A stretch of DNA of 23,823 nucleotides from Prorocentrum cordatum (GCA_963575745.1 CAUYUJ010021041.1:112501-136323), one strand, 5' to 3'. Counted from the first letter of the stretch, positions 1 to 10,640 are shown. Translations and numbers: made by a program. The notes: a model not told the origin generated them from the sequence alone.

Positions 1-5
1 AGTAA

Positions 6-224
6 AAAGAGAAGGAGCAGGACGATGAGCAGGAGGAAGGGGATGCAGAGGAGAAGGAGAAGCAGCTCAAATACAAAGTTGGCTCGGGCCTTGGAATCTT
101 CCAGTCAGCCTGCGGAACACACGTCCGTGTCGCACGACTGCAGCGTTGGTCTTGGGTGCAATTTTGCGATCGGGAACATTTTACCCAGGGGAAATGGCTC
201 TCCGCTGGATGGGCTACGCCCTGA
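6..224 (+). other. Possible exon fragment, unrecognised
   Basis: A frame without any ATG is open from just after a TAA at 3-5 to a TGA at 222-224. Its first 30 or so residues are acidic and lysine-rich, then change to a less biased stretch (LKYKVGSGLGIFQSACGTH). A plausible splice acceptor (GAGCAG, then GAC) lies at 15-20, so the tail of an exon could start there. No domain is recognised and nothing downstream continues it, so this could equally be chance. Confidence 0.13.
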
Positions 225-770
225 AACACCATATTCCCCTAAGCGTACAGCATCTGTGTCTTCCATCTATGTTTCTTATTGAATAGGGTGGCTGACGATC
301 GTTTTCCTCCTTGGCTGCTGTGACCGTAATGTTGTTGACTCAAAGCGCGCTTCTGCCCGCCACCCGTATTCATCTTGGGCTGTGCCCAGTTGTCTAGCCC
401 ACGTCGTACGCGGCACCATTTGCTTCCTGGCGCGGCACTGGAAGGAGGAGGTAGATGTGGATAGGTAGGACAAGGTGTAGGAGCAACTGTTTGAACAAAA
501 AAAAACGGCGTGTAGGAAGGAGTGCAGGAAATGAGGGGGGGTATTGGAGACTACTTCTCCTGCAAGGGCTTCCACAATCTCAGGATGTACGAAACAAGAA
601 AGCAGTTCGCACCACGACGCATGTAAGTGTCAATCAGGGTAGAACTTAGAAGCCAGAGAAAGAGGAAGAGAAAAGCTAATTCCGCCAGCCTTCTGGGCGT
701 AGGTGGTTTAACGAAAGTTGTCTTCTCTCTGAGAGAGCGCGCCCGCAGGGCCCGAGCGAAGGGAAGGGGG
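225..770. other. Non-repetitive stretch, no gene seen
   Basis: Mixed-composition sequence with only short overlapping frames on both strands, none with a recognisable domain or consistent codon bias. No RNA gene or strong repeat was seen. It ends where the G/C homopolymer block starts. Confidence 0.4.
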
Positions 771-1262
771 GGGCTAGGCTTAAGCTACCCCCCCCCTCCC
801 TTGAGCCGCCCTTGTTGGAAGCACCCCCCCCCTCCCCCCCTTTTTTTTGCAAGGGGGGGGGGCTTACAGCTACCCCCCCCCTCCCCCCTTGGGCCCTCCC
901 CGGAAGCTACCCCCCCCCCCTCCCCCCCTTTCCAAAGGGGGGGGTGCTTAAGCTTAAGCCACCCCCCCCTCCCTTGGCGCCGCCCTGCTGGAAGCTACCT
1001 CCCCCCCTCCCCCCCTTTCGTGCAAAGGGGGAGGGGGGCTTGGAAGCTACCCACCCCCCACCCCCCTTTGGCCGCCCCGGAAGCTACCCCCCCCTACCCC
1101 CGGGGGGGTGCTTAAGCTACCGCCCCCCTCCCTTGGAGCCGCCCTGCTGGAAGCTCCCACCCCCCTCCCCCCCTTTGTGCCAAAGGGGGGGGGGGCTTGG
1201 AAGCTTGCCCCCCCCCCTTGCCCCCTTTGGCCGCCCAGCCCCCGGAGCCTCCGCCCTCCCTT
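771..1262. repeat. G/C homopolymer repeat block
   Basis: Runs of 6-10 C and 6-10 G alternate with short linkers such as GGAAGCTACC and CTTAAGCTA. The block reads as an imperfect tandem repeat of roughly 60-100 bp in which C-runs and G-runs can pair into hairpins or form quadruplex-type structures. Proline/glycine-rich open frames on both strands are a by-product of the composition. A related block lies at 3780-4170. Confidence 0.85.
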
Positions 1263-1269
1263 TCGCCGA

Positions 1270-1345
1270 CGATCCAAAATGAACAATCCACGATCGAGGA
1301 TGGACGATCGACGATCAACGATCGACGATCGAAAATCCCAATCGA
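1270..1345. repeat. GATC-rich short repeat (ACGATCG type)
   Basis: ACGATC/CGATCGA motifs recur about every 8-10 bp across this stretch, giving dense GATC sites and local palindromes such as CGATCG. A denser GATC array occurs at 13850-14090. Confidence 0.75.
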
Positions 1346-1379
1346 ATCGCTTGCAATCGATTGCACTCCATTCCACTGC

Positions 1380-1498
1380 AATCCCCCTCCCCACCTCCCT
1401 CCGCTCCCTCCCCTCCCTCCACACCCTTCGTTCCATCTCCTCCCTCCCCTCCCTCTCCTCCCCTCCCTCCCTTCCGTCCTGTCCCTCCCCTGCAATCC
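1380..1498. repeat. Polypyrimidine CCCTCCCT tract
   Basis: About 120 bp made almost only of C and T on the + strand, mostly CCCTCC units, between two blocks of CAATCGATTGC-type sequence. The CAAT repeat resumes after it, so the tract interrupts or divides that repeat. Confidence 0.75.
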
Positions 1499-1500
1499 AA

Positions 1501-1606
1501 TCGATTGAATCGATTGCAATTCAACCAATTGCAATCCAATCGATTGCAATCCAATGGATTGCAATCGAATCGTTTGCAATCCAATGGATTGCAATCGATT
1601 GCAACG
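1501..1606. repeat. 15-bp tandem repeat, GCAATCCAATSGATT
   Basis: Units begin at 1516, 1531, 1546, 1561, 1576 and 1591, a strict 15-bp period, with a shortened unit at 1601. Each unit holds CCAAT and ATTGCAAT motifs and is partly self-complementary (CAATCGATTG). Because 15 is a multiple of 3, all frames give five-residue peptide repeats; these are judged non-coding. Confidence 0.85.
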
Positions 1607-1867
1607 CAAGTGTATCATTCAACTCGTTCCGTGCCAACGCCCGGGAACGAAAAATTACCCTGGCGACGTACCCAACCCCTGCGCAAACGCGGGGCGCAAA
1701 TAGTTTAGGACACTTTATAAGGGGGGCGATGACGGAGCGAGGGTTACATATGTCTGCAGACGGAATTCGGGAGACTCGCAGGAAACTGGCTTCAGGACAA
1801 GGACTAGATAAAGCTGATTAGTTGCAATCCCTGAGCAACCCTGGCCACTTCGAAAGCGGGGATCTCA

Positions 1868-2892
1868 GATCGCAGCCCCCCAGGGATGGCGAGGTCTAAT
1901 TTGGGTCCGCGCGTGGCGTCACTGTGCTGGGCCCCCCAGCAGGCCTCGAAAGTGGCGACAGTTTCACAGATCGCAGCCCCCCAGGGATGGCGAGGTCTAA
2001 TTTGGTCGCGCGTGGCGTCACTGTGCTGGGCCCCCCAGCAGGCCTCGAAAGTGGCGACAGTTTCACAGATCGCAGCCCCCCAGGGATGGCGAGGTCTAAT
2101 TTGGGTCCGCCCTTGGCGTCACTGTGCTGGGCCCCCCAGCAGGCCTCGAAAGTGGCGACAGTTTCACAGATCGCAGCCCCCCAGGGATGGCGAGGTCTAA
2201 TTTGGGTCCGCCCGTGGCGTCACTGTGCTGGGCCCCCCAGCAGGCCTCGAAAGTGGCGACAGTTTCACAGATCGCAGCCCCCCAGGGATGGCGAGGTCTA
2301 ATTTGAATCCGCGCGTGGCCCTCACTGTGCTGGGCCCCCCAGCAGGCCTCGAAAATGGCGACAGTTTCACAGATCGCAGCCCCCCAGGGATGGCGAGGTC
2401 TAATTTGAATCTGCCCGTGGCCCTCACTGTGCTGGGCCCCCCAGCAGGCCTCGAAAGTGGCGACAGTTTCACAGATCGCAGCCCCCCAGGGATGGCGAGG
2501 TCTAATTTGGGTCCGCCCGTGGCGTCACTTTGCTGGGCCCCCCAGCAGGCCTCGAAAGTGGCGACAGTTTCACAGATCGCAGCCCCCCCAGGGATGGCGA
2601 GGTCTAATTTGGGTCCGCCCGTGGCGTCACTGTGCTGGGCCCCCCAGCAGGCCTCGAAAGTGGCGACAGTTTCACAGATCGTAGCCCCCCAGGGATGGCG
2701 AGGTCTAATTTGGGTCCGCCCGTGGCGTCACTGTGCTGGGCCCCCCAGCAGGCCTCGAAAGTGGCGACAGTTTCACAGATCGCAGCCCCCCAGGGATGGC
2801 GAGGTCTAATTTGGGTCCGCCCGTGGCGTCACTGTGCTGGGCCCCCCAGCAAGCCTCGAAAGTGGCGACAGTTTCACAGATCGCAGCCCCCC
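1868..2892. repeat. Satellite of about 101 bp, ten full copies plus a partial one
   Basis: Copies begin with GATCGCAGCC at 1868, 1969, 2068, 2169, 2270, 2372, 2474, 2575 (here with one extra C), 2677 (GATCGTAG variant) and 2778, with a partial copy from 2879 to 2892. Spacings are 101, 99, 101, 101, 102, 102, 101, 102, 101 and 101 bp. Copies differ by few substitutions, mainly after GGTCTAATTTG. The unit contains a GGGCCCCCCAGCAGGCC segment. Since 101 is not a multiple of three, long frames cycle through the three frames of the unit until they meet the TAA in GGTCTAATTT; this explains the overlapping open frames without any gene. Confidence 0.95.
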
Positions 2893-3090
2893 GCAAGCAA
2901 GACAGGAGGAGGCAAGAGGGAGACGGGACGGGAAGGAGGAAGTGGAGACCACACTGCTCTATTCAAAACGAATACCCAACCAAGGAGGGTTGGGAAAAAT
3001 ACTATCCCCCCCGAAAGTTGCACGAAGTGTAATTCGGAAAACGCCAGCCCGTCGGGTTTGGCAGTGTTCGTGTAAGACGGCGGCCAGCTG

Positions 3091-3480
3091 GGGGAGGAGG
3101 AGGCGGAGGATGGGGGAGGCGGAGGGGGAGGAGGAGGAGGGGGAGAAGGAGGAGGAGGAGGAGGAGGAGGAGGAGGGGGAGGAGGAGGAGGGAGGCGGAG
3201 GAGAAGAGGAGGAGGAGGAGAAGGAGGAGGAGCAGGAGGAGGAGGAGGAGAGGAGGAGGAGGAGGAGGAGGAGAGAGGAGGAGGAGGGAGGAGGAGGGGA
3301 ACGGAGGGGAAACGGAGGAGGAGGATCACGAGGAGGAGGAGGAGGAGGAGGAGGAGGAGAGAGAGAGCAGAGGAGGGAGGATGATGATGATGAGGATGAG
3401 GGGAGCAGGAGGAGGAGGAGGAGGGAAGAATGGAAGGAGGAGAAGAAACCGAGGAGGAGAGGAGGAGGAACGGAACGGAA
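3091..3480. repeat. Polypurine (GGA)n block
   Basis: Nearly 390 bp of G and A on the + strand, chiefly GAG/GGA units, able in principle to form triplex (H-DNA) structures. Frames through it give poly-Glu/Arg/Gly or, on the other strand, poly-Pro/Ser peptides with no other content. Confidence 0.9.
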
Positions 3481-3499
3481 GGACCCGCGGGGGAGTACG

Positions 3500-3501
3500 A
3501 T

Positions 3502-3575
<74 letters not shown>

Positions 3576-3700
3576 ATTTTGATGATGAGATGATGATGAT
3601 GCTGATGATGATGCTGATGATGGTGATGACGATGATGATGAGGATGATGATGACTATGAGGAGGATGAGGAGGACGAGGAAGAGGAGGAGGCAAAAGGAA
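3500..3700. repeat. (ATG)n microsatellite
   Basis: An uninterrupted ATG/GAT repeat of about 70 bp from 3502 is followed by imperfect units (GCTGATGATG, GATGACG) that grade into GAGGAG repeats by 3660-3700. No gene evidence. Confidence 0.92.
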
Positions 3701-3779
3701 GAAGAGGAGGAGGGAGAGGGGCGGGAATAAATGGAGGCGAAAGGGAGGGCGATGGCTCCGGGAGCTGGGCGGCCAAAGG

Positions 3780-4170
3780 GGGGAAGGGGGGGGGGGCTTC
3801 AAGCCCCCCCCCCCTTTTGCACCAAGGGAGGGAGAGGGGGGGAGTTTCCAAAGCCCCCCCCCCTTTCAAAGGGGGGGGGTGGCTCACCCCAGCTCCATTA
3901 AAAGGAGGGAGGGGGGGGGGAGCTTGGAAGCCCCCCCCCCTTTCCGGCCACGAAAAGGGAGGGGGGGGGGGTAGCTTCCGAAGCCCCCCCCCTTTCAAAG
4001 GGGGGGGGGTGGCTCACCCCGGCTCAATTAAAGGGAGGAGGGGGGGGTAGCTTGGAAGCCCCCCCCCCTCCTTTCCGAACCACGAAAAAGAGGGGAGGGG
4101 GGGGGCTTCCGAAGCCCCCCCCCTTTAGCAAGGAAGGGGGGAGGGGGGTAGCTTCAAGCTGGGGCCCCCC
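3780..4170. repeat. 129-bp tandem repeat rich in G/C-run palindromes
   Basis: Two copies and part of a third follow a period of about 129 bp, for example the C-run/TTTCAAA/G-run palindrome at 3855-3879 and again at about 3984-4009. Linkers such as GGTGGCTCACCCC, AGCTTGGAAG and CACGAAAA repeat with it. Each C-run/TTTCAAA/G-run can fold into a hairpin of 12 bp or more. Same family as the block at 771-1262. Confidence 0.85.
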
Positions 4171-4440
4171 TTTTAGTCTATCGGGCCCCACGCGCGCGCT
4201 CTATCTTCTCTCTGCCCAAACCCTTCCTTCCCCTGCTCGGGGGAGGAGTTTATCACTGTTCCCTAACACCCCCTCCCCCAGGCGACTGGTAGCCAAACAG
4301 GAACCATGCGGGCACCCCCCCCACCATCCCTTGTAACAAACCATACAAAACATACTCTGCCTCCAGTTTCGGAGCATGCGCAGCCAACCCGATGCGGCCT
4401 CCCCCCATCCTCCCTGTCCAGAAACAATGCAGGGTACACT

Positions 4441-4717
4441 TGGCGGCGGCGGCGGCTGCGGCGGCTGCGGCCGGTGGCGGCGGCTGCGGCGGCTGCGGCG
4501 GCGGCGGCGGCGGTGGCGGCGGCTGCGGCGGGGGCGGCGGCGGCGACGGCGGCGGCGGCGGCGGCGGCGGCGCGGCGGCGGCGGCGGCGGTGGCGGTGGC
4601 GGCAGCGGCGGCAGCGGCTGCGGCGGCGGCGATTTGGCAGGGGGGGCGGCGGCTGCGGCGGCGGCGATTTGGCAGCGGGGGCGGCGGCGGCGGCGGAGGC
4701 GGCGGCGGCGGCGGTGG
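4441..4717. repeat. (GGC)n repeat block
   Basis: GGC/GCT units cover about 277 bp. Inside it a segment ending GGCGATTTGGCAG is present twice (about 4614-4642 and 4649-4675). Poly-Ala, poly-Gly and poly-Arg/Pro frames on all sides are by-products. Confidence 0.9.
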
Positions 4718-4909
4718 ATTGGCCCCCAGTAGCTGCCCATCCAAAGACGACTGCTGAATATGCTGAGGCTCGGGCCAGACTTGGTTGCTACGTATGTGTT
4801 GGGAGGGCTGGTGGGAGTGAGCGAGACGGCTTGCGGGCGGGGAGGGAGTCTTGACCCCTCCCCCCACCCCTCCCCTGGGCCTGGGAAGGTGGGGGGGGCG
4901 GGTAGTTAG

Positions 4910-7290
4910 AGCGCCCAAGATGGCCCAAGATGGCTCCAAGAGGGCCTCAGAGAGCCCAAGATGGCCTTCAAGATGGCTCGAGATACCTCAAGATGATTAA
5001 AGATAACCTCCGACACACATCCAAGGGACCTCAAGAAGGCCCCAACACGGTTTCAAGTGCCCTCCGCGCCCTCCAAGGACACCCCAAGAGGCCAACACCC
5101 TTCAACGACCTATGGAAAACCACATGTGTTTTGCCTTCTCGCCTGTTCGCTTCCGATAGGCTCTTGAGGCTCAAGGAGGTCCCAAGACGGCCCAATAGAG
5201 CCCCAAGAGCGCCCCACGACGCAATTGTTGAGACTCCGAGGGGGAGGGCTGAAGTGAGGACACCCCCCTCTTTTGGAGCCATGGGGCCCAATAACGGCCC
5301 CAAGAGGCTTCTCAGAGCCCCTCGAGGAGCCCCAAGTGGACCTCCAGACCCCCCAAAAAAGCCCCAAGAGGGTCCACGAATACCCGAAGTGGCTCCGCGG
5401 GACCCCAAGAGAGACCCAAGACGGCTCCCAGAGATCTCTGAGAAAACACTTCCATGGCCGCTGTTACGCTGCATGCTTCTACACTTCCCTGATCAAGGTA
5501 ACTCGCCTGGCGACCTGTTTCTGGATGGGCTGGTGGGGATGCGCGAAGCATTAAGAATGTGGGTGGTGAGGATGAGAAGGGGTGAGGAACGAGGGGGAAT
5601 GGCAAACCTACGTAGAAAATCTGCAATGAATAATTGCGGCTACAAAGACGGGCCTGTACAACTATACGCCCAAAACAAGACTAACGCCTGCATTGCATGC
5701 GTGGTCGTGCGAAACACATAGCATGAATCCGCAGACCGCGATTGCAGGGGGTGAAAAAGACGTGTGAGACATTTGGCTGTCCCTCTCCTCCGTTCCCCCA
5801 CCCCCACCCCTGGGGCCCAAAATGCCGTTTGAGGGGTGGGGGGGTGGCGAGGGGGGATACGAACTCGGCAACGCACCCCCCGGGCCTCTGGAGCCTCGGG
5901 CCTCCACAATCCCCTCAAGGGAGCACAGACGGAGCGCCAGGACAGTCGAAGAGAGCGTCGAGACGGCCCAGAGTAGCCCCACGACGACCGAAGATGATTT
6001 CAAGATGGCCCAGGAGGCCCCCAAGGCGGCCCAGAAGTGTTCTGAGAGGACCGCCGAGAAGGCACCAAGAGGCACATTATCGTCCCATCCCCAAAGGAGC
6101 ACGTACAGTTAAAACACACTCACCTTTTTCGTCTTGACAGCTCCTCAGGCTGCCCAAGGGACCCCCGAGATCTTCACAAGACGGCCGACGAGGCCCTCAC
6201 GAGGGCCCCAAGACAGCCCAAGAGGGCCCTGAGACGGCCCCGTGGGGCCCAAAGACGGCCCAAGAGAGCCGACGAGGGAGCATACGAACTGATAGTTCGA
6301 GCCGTTCCACCCAAGGGGGCCCCAAGGGCCCCTCAGGGGCCCCCGAGGCGCCCCCTCAGAGGCCCCCCAACGCTTCCCAACTGCACCCAAGAGCCCTCCA
6401 AGAGGCCCCTGAGAGGCATCCCAAGATACCTTCGCATTCATCCAAGAGGCTCCTGACCCACAGCCCCGGCACGGTGGCGGGTTGGGCCGAAGGACACTGG
6501 ACAACTTCCACGATCGTCGCAAGCTCTGGACTCCTTCTGGAGGTCGGCAGAATGGCGCAAGCCGCTTGAATCCGCCCGCCCACCGGGCTGAGGGGCGTGT
6601 AAGACTTAACCACGAGAGCTCCTTACAGTGCTTTAGGCCCCCCGCTTAATCCCCCCCCGGAGGTCTCCGCCATTCCGCCGCCTGGCTGCACCCAAGCCCC
6701 TTGTCGGCCCCCAAGAAGCTTCCAAGACGGTTTCCAAGACGAGCTCGATTTTCAGATCGCTCTGAGGACGCCTCCGGGGCGCATTTTGGCGCCATTTCGG
6801 CCCCGTCCAAAATCCGCCCCCGGGGCCTTCGAGAGCGCCTATGTGGCCCGCTCTCGCCGAAAACCTGCAAAGTCAACAAATATCGTAAACACGATGGTTT
6901 TCTCACGATTTTCGCTTCCCCGTGGGTGACCCCGACGCTTCTTACAACTGCCTTTCGGGCTCGTCCCGTATCTTTCTCATCTTTCAAATTTGGACGCCGT
7001 TTTTGCGCGCGTTCCGGGGTCCATTTTGGAAGATTCGGGGCACTTGGGGCCAAAAACAAGCCCAAAACAGCCTAGAACCGGCCCGGTTTTTACGGGAAGA
7101 CGGACGGGGCGGCCGAAGAGGCCGCCAAGAGGGCCCCAAGACGACCCAAGTGGGCCCCAGGACGGCCCGAGAGGGTTCCAAGACGGCTCCAAGATCGCCC
7201 CGCCCCGAGATGGCCTAAGAGCCCGCCGAAAAAGCTCCAATACTGCCGAAGAGAAGTCGGCCCAAGAGGCCCCCAGGACTTCACTGGTGC
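4910..7290. repeat. Field of degenerate CCAAGANGGCC-type repeats
   Basis: Short units around CCAAGACGGCC, AAGAGGGCCCC and AAGATGGCC recur in clusters at about 4915-5060, 5190-5440, 5920-6070, 6140-6440, 6700-6760 and 7100-7280, all in the same orientation, separated by 100-500 bp of non-repetitive DNA. Peptides read from it (PKTAQ/GPKR on +, GPSWG on -) are simple repeats. The gaps, for example 5450-5900, 6440-6700 and 6770-7060, show no recognisable gene; the frame at 6701-7075 is the least repetitive but has no known domain. Confidence 0.75.
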
Positions 7291-7388
7291 CCAAATGGTG
7301 GAACTTGAAGCCTACATACTCAAGCACCCAAAAGGCATCCAGGAGGCTCGCGGACACGGACTGTTATGGTTCATGCCTGGTATACCTA

Positions 7389-7405
7389 TGTCGTCGTCCA
7401 CGTCA

Positions 7406-7437
<32 letters not shown>

Positions 7438-7461
7438 ATCGTCATCGTCGTCGTCGTCTCA

Positions 7462-7497
<36 letters not shown>

Positions 7498-7530
7498 CTC
7501 GTCGTCCGTGTTCGTCGTCGTCGTTGTCGT
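7389..7530. repeat. (TCG)n repeat
   Basis: TCGTCG/TCATCG units dominate about 140 bp. Frames give poly-Ser, poly-Val or, reversed, poly-Asp/Arg. No gene evidence. Confidence 0.9.
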
Positions 7531-7556
7531 TCCCTGCGTCACCCCTACTACATTCC

Positions 7557-7636
7557 TCTCTCTCCTCCTCCTCCTCCTCCTCCTCCTCCTCCTCCTCCTC
7601 CTCTTCCTCCTCCTCCTCCTCCTCCTCCCGCTCGTC
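7557..7636. repeat. (CTC)n repeat
   Basis: An almost pure CTC tract of about 80 bp immediately after the TCG tract. Confidence 0.92.
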
Positions 7637-7639
7637 CAT

Positions 7640-9254
7640 CTAGTCGTCCTCATCCTCCTGCTCCTCCTTCTCTCCCAACCCCACTCTCTTCGGTCGATAT
7701 GGATCCAGCGGTACCACTGGGATGCCACTTCAGCCATGAAGCATCCGACGCACCTCCCTTGCACCAAGGATCCACGCCCGCAAGGATCCACATGACGCTC
7801 ACGATACCGTTTCGGTACTACTTGAGTCATACCGATTGCACCAACGCCAACACCATACAGTATCCATATGGTTTCGCAAGGCATTCCACGCAACCCCGAG
7901 CAGCACCCAAGAGGCTTCGGAACCCACAACCCCGGCACGAAGGCCACTAGATCTCGGGCAGCGTGTCAAGTGCTATGGCATGAAGCCACGTGACGCCGCA
8001 TGCCATGACTGAGTTCAAGCCCGAGCAGAACACGACGTCCAACACAAACATCGACCCATACGCCTGCATTCATCGTCAGAACCCCGACCCCCTACCTGGG
8101 ACCTACAACTCGTGCTGCACCTACACAAACCTGCTCCCACACCTACGTCGTTTGTGGACTCGGTCCAGGATCAATGTTGGACGTTCCTGGGCTTCACGGG
8201 GGCCCCCAAACCCAGCCCAAACGGGCCCCAAACCAGCCCGATGTCCAACGGCAATCCGACGGAGTTACGGCCCAACACGGACGTGCTGTCGCTTCGGCCG
8301 TTCAACGCCCGCCTGAGCCGAATGGGTCCCTGCTTGGCTCCTTTTAAGCAGCGTTCGGGCCGTTGTTGGTTGATCGTGGGCACTGTTCGGGTTAGTTCTG
8401 GGTTCCTGGTTAGGATAGTAAACAAGGACCCAGAGAGCCAACGTCCATATCACTGATCCGTCGGCACTGATGACGGGACTACGACTAAACGGAAAATCTA
8501 ATATCCATCAGCCACGCGGCATGCCTGACCCTAACAGGTGATGGGTTGGGAACAATAATGGGGCGCATGCAAAATCAACAAAACACACCTGCAGAGGGTC
8601 TTGTACGAATTTCTGCATACGGTCAAGCCGTCATGGAGCCGTCTTCGCCTCGTCCGGCGAGAACTGAAGTGGGCGGGCGATGAACGCGAAGCGTCTTGAA
8701 TAGATAATTGCATGGATCACGCAATGTTGAATCGCCACTCGTTCACCTCACTTGCGCAATCCACGACGAATCTTGCCTCACCTTCACCACATTGGCGAAG
8801 ACGTGACGGCTGGAGTCAGCGTCCTGAGCAGCTGAAACCAACGCGCCCATGTCAGAGGATCATGGAGACATGGACAGAAGAGCGAGCCGAGCAGTGAGAA
8901 ACAACTGGAGGAACCAACCAGCAGAACGCAGCAGCAGACTGCGACAGACAGGATGCACGTGGGCAAAATCACACACAGCTCCAGCACAACTGCTACACCT
9001 ATCGCCCACGTCCGACGCGCGCGTCGAGCGTAACCATACACATGGCGAGCCGATAAATCCCTAACACGATCGTCTGTACTAGTCAAACACGCGGGAGCCC
9101 AAGCCTCACGATTTGTTTGTTACTCGCGGCTGTATGACAAAATGCTACTGTCGGGCCGCCTGCAACAAGATGGGCGGCTTCTCGCACGACCCGAGAACGA
9201 CCAGCTCGGGGATCTACTGACCTAGGTCAATCCAGACCCCGGTCAGTCGTGCCT
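7640..9254. other. Non-repetitive stretch, no gene seen
   Basis: About 1.6 kb of mixed sequence. Open frames are short (about 110 codons or fewer), overlap on both strands and contain no domain I can name. Minor features are GGATCCA repeats at 7700-7795. No tRNA or rRNA signature was found by eye. Large-intron sequence of a dinoflagellate gene cannot be excluded. Confidence 0.4.
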
Positions 9255-9335
9255 TGCAGGATCCAGTAAAATCCTGCAGGATCCTGCGCCCAAGCCCGGG
9301 TCAGTGCAACCCTAGCTCTGCAGGATCCTGCAAGA
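9255..9335. repeat. Clustered GCAGGATCCTGC palindromes
   Basis: The 12-bp palindrome GCAGGATCCTGC occurs twice (near 9281 and 9321), with related TGCAGGATCC and AAAATCCTGC pieces between 9255 and 9340. Compact palindromic cluster of unknown meaning. Confidence 0.6.
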
Positions 9336-9857
9336 TTCAGCGCTCTGGCTGACCCTCGTCTGCATTGACCCCCGTCTCTTCAGCTTGACACGCCATCTAT
9401 CCGGGGCCCCGAAGCCGTGCAGTGACGGACCGCGTGATGACCTCGGGATACCCAGCGACCCCACCGCGCGGCCCGTCACCGCAAGGTGGTTGGGACCTCG
9501 GAGGCCCCCAGCCGCTCGAGATGTGTCCTCGGAGATCGCCCCGGGCCCAGAAGAAACAGCGCGGTGACCCCGACTCGTCGCTGACTCACCACGTGGCGTG
9601 GTCACCGCACCGTTGGGGGCTGGGGAGCACACGGCAGCGAGCTCGACTGACTCTATCCGGGGCGAAAGGCATCTTGGACGAGTTTGCGCTTCCCGATCGC
9701 CCTGCTTGCACTATCGTGCTGGCCTGCTACGCAAAGGCAGCCGGCCAGCTCGCATGTTCCCACGCCCTGGACCTTGAGCACTTGCCACAAGCATGGAGAA
9801 AGCAGCGGGAGCAAAAGAGACAGATCGGGCGAGCAGAAAATCGGAAACAAAGGAACG
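9336..9857. other. Non-repetitive stretch, no gene seen
   Basis: A + frame runs from 9422 into the TCG repeat at 9858, but its peptide shows no domain and a comparable minus frame covers the same DNA. Not annotated as a gene. Confidence 0.35.
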
Positions 9858-10005
9858 TCGACGTCGTCTTCGTCGTCGTCTTTCTCGTCGTCGTCTTTCT
9901 CGTCGTTGTCGTCGTTGTCGTCGTCGTCGCCGCCGCCGCCGCCGTCGGTGTCGTCGTCGTCGGTTTCCTCGTCGTCGTCATCATCGTCGTCGTCGTTCAG
10001 GGTCG
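9858..10005. repeat. (TCG)n repeat with CGC interruptions
   Basis: GTCGTC units with TTTCTCGTC and CGCCGCCGC interruptions over about 150 bp, similar to the tract at 7389-7530. Confidence 0.88.
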
Positions 10006-10617
10006 GCGGCACCGTCCGTAAGGCCTCCCCAATAGTAATGGCTCCGCACTCTGCAGGGAGGGGGGGGCAGGGGAGGAGGAAGCAGGCTGGCGGGGGGAGG
10101 GGACGAAGGACGAGGGGACAGAAGGGAACAAGGAGGGAAGGGTGCGGAGGGGTAATTTCTTTGGGGGGGACTCGATGCCCTCGCTGCCAGACTCTCAGCA
10201 ATACAAAGGCAAGTGACTGCATCGCTGTCCAGCCGAGACTGGAGTCCCCCTGCAAAAACTAGACATGGGGAAACTAACAACAGATTTATCTGAGCTGTCG
10301 AGTGGAGGGGTCAAGGGAGAGGAGATGGACGCTTGGAGCGAGAGGGAGAGCGGATTCGATTCCGATGGGGGCAACGATTCCTACATTATTATGGTCGCGA
10401 TTGGTCCCAAAGGGGAGGGGGGTCTTCGCAACCTCAGCGGGAGTACGATCTTTCGGTCACCACCCCAGGATCGGCTTCGGGAGGTTGCTCCGTGGAAACT
10501 CTGTCTTGCGTGGAGACGCAAACGGTGACGTACGACCCGTTACTCCTAGGAGAGGAAGCGAATGTGCTCACTGACGGTACTGCACACCCAGAGCGTATGC
10601 CCTACAACGAAGACTCA
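10006..10617. other. Non-repetitive stretch, no gene seen
   Basis: Includes a purine-rich piece at 10055-10150. Three overlapping + frames between 10265 and 10659 remain open side by side, which argues against any one of them being under coding constraint. No domain recognised. Confidence 0.35.
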
Positions 10618-10620
10618 TAC

Positions 10621-10640
10621 ATATATATATATATATATAT
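10621..10640. repeat. (AT)10 microsatellite
   Basis: Twenty bases of perfect AT alternation, flanked by CATAC and AAGTTCGGG. Confidence 0.95.

Noticed and set aside
1112-1821. Long overlapping frames on both strands, including pentapeptide-repeat-like peptides (LQSNR/IAIQS)
   Set aside because: They follow directly from a 15-bp DNA repeat and C-rich composition; all frames are open and none shows a family signature.
1868-2892. CRISPR-like array (regular repeats)
   Set aside because: The whole 101-bp unit is repeated, with no unique spacers. It is a satellite.
4201-4939. Poly-Ala/Pro/Gly/Arg proteins across the GGC block
   Set aside because: Open in nearly all six frames because of the trinucleotide repeat.
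6701-7075. 124-codon + frame in the repeat field (candidate gene)
   Set aside because: Less repetitive than its neighbours, but a similar-sized minus frame covers it and no domain or splice context supports it.
5031-7357. Minus-strand GPSWG/LGPLLGP-type proteins
   Set aside because: Direct translations of the degenerate CCAAGANGGCC repeat.
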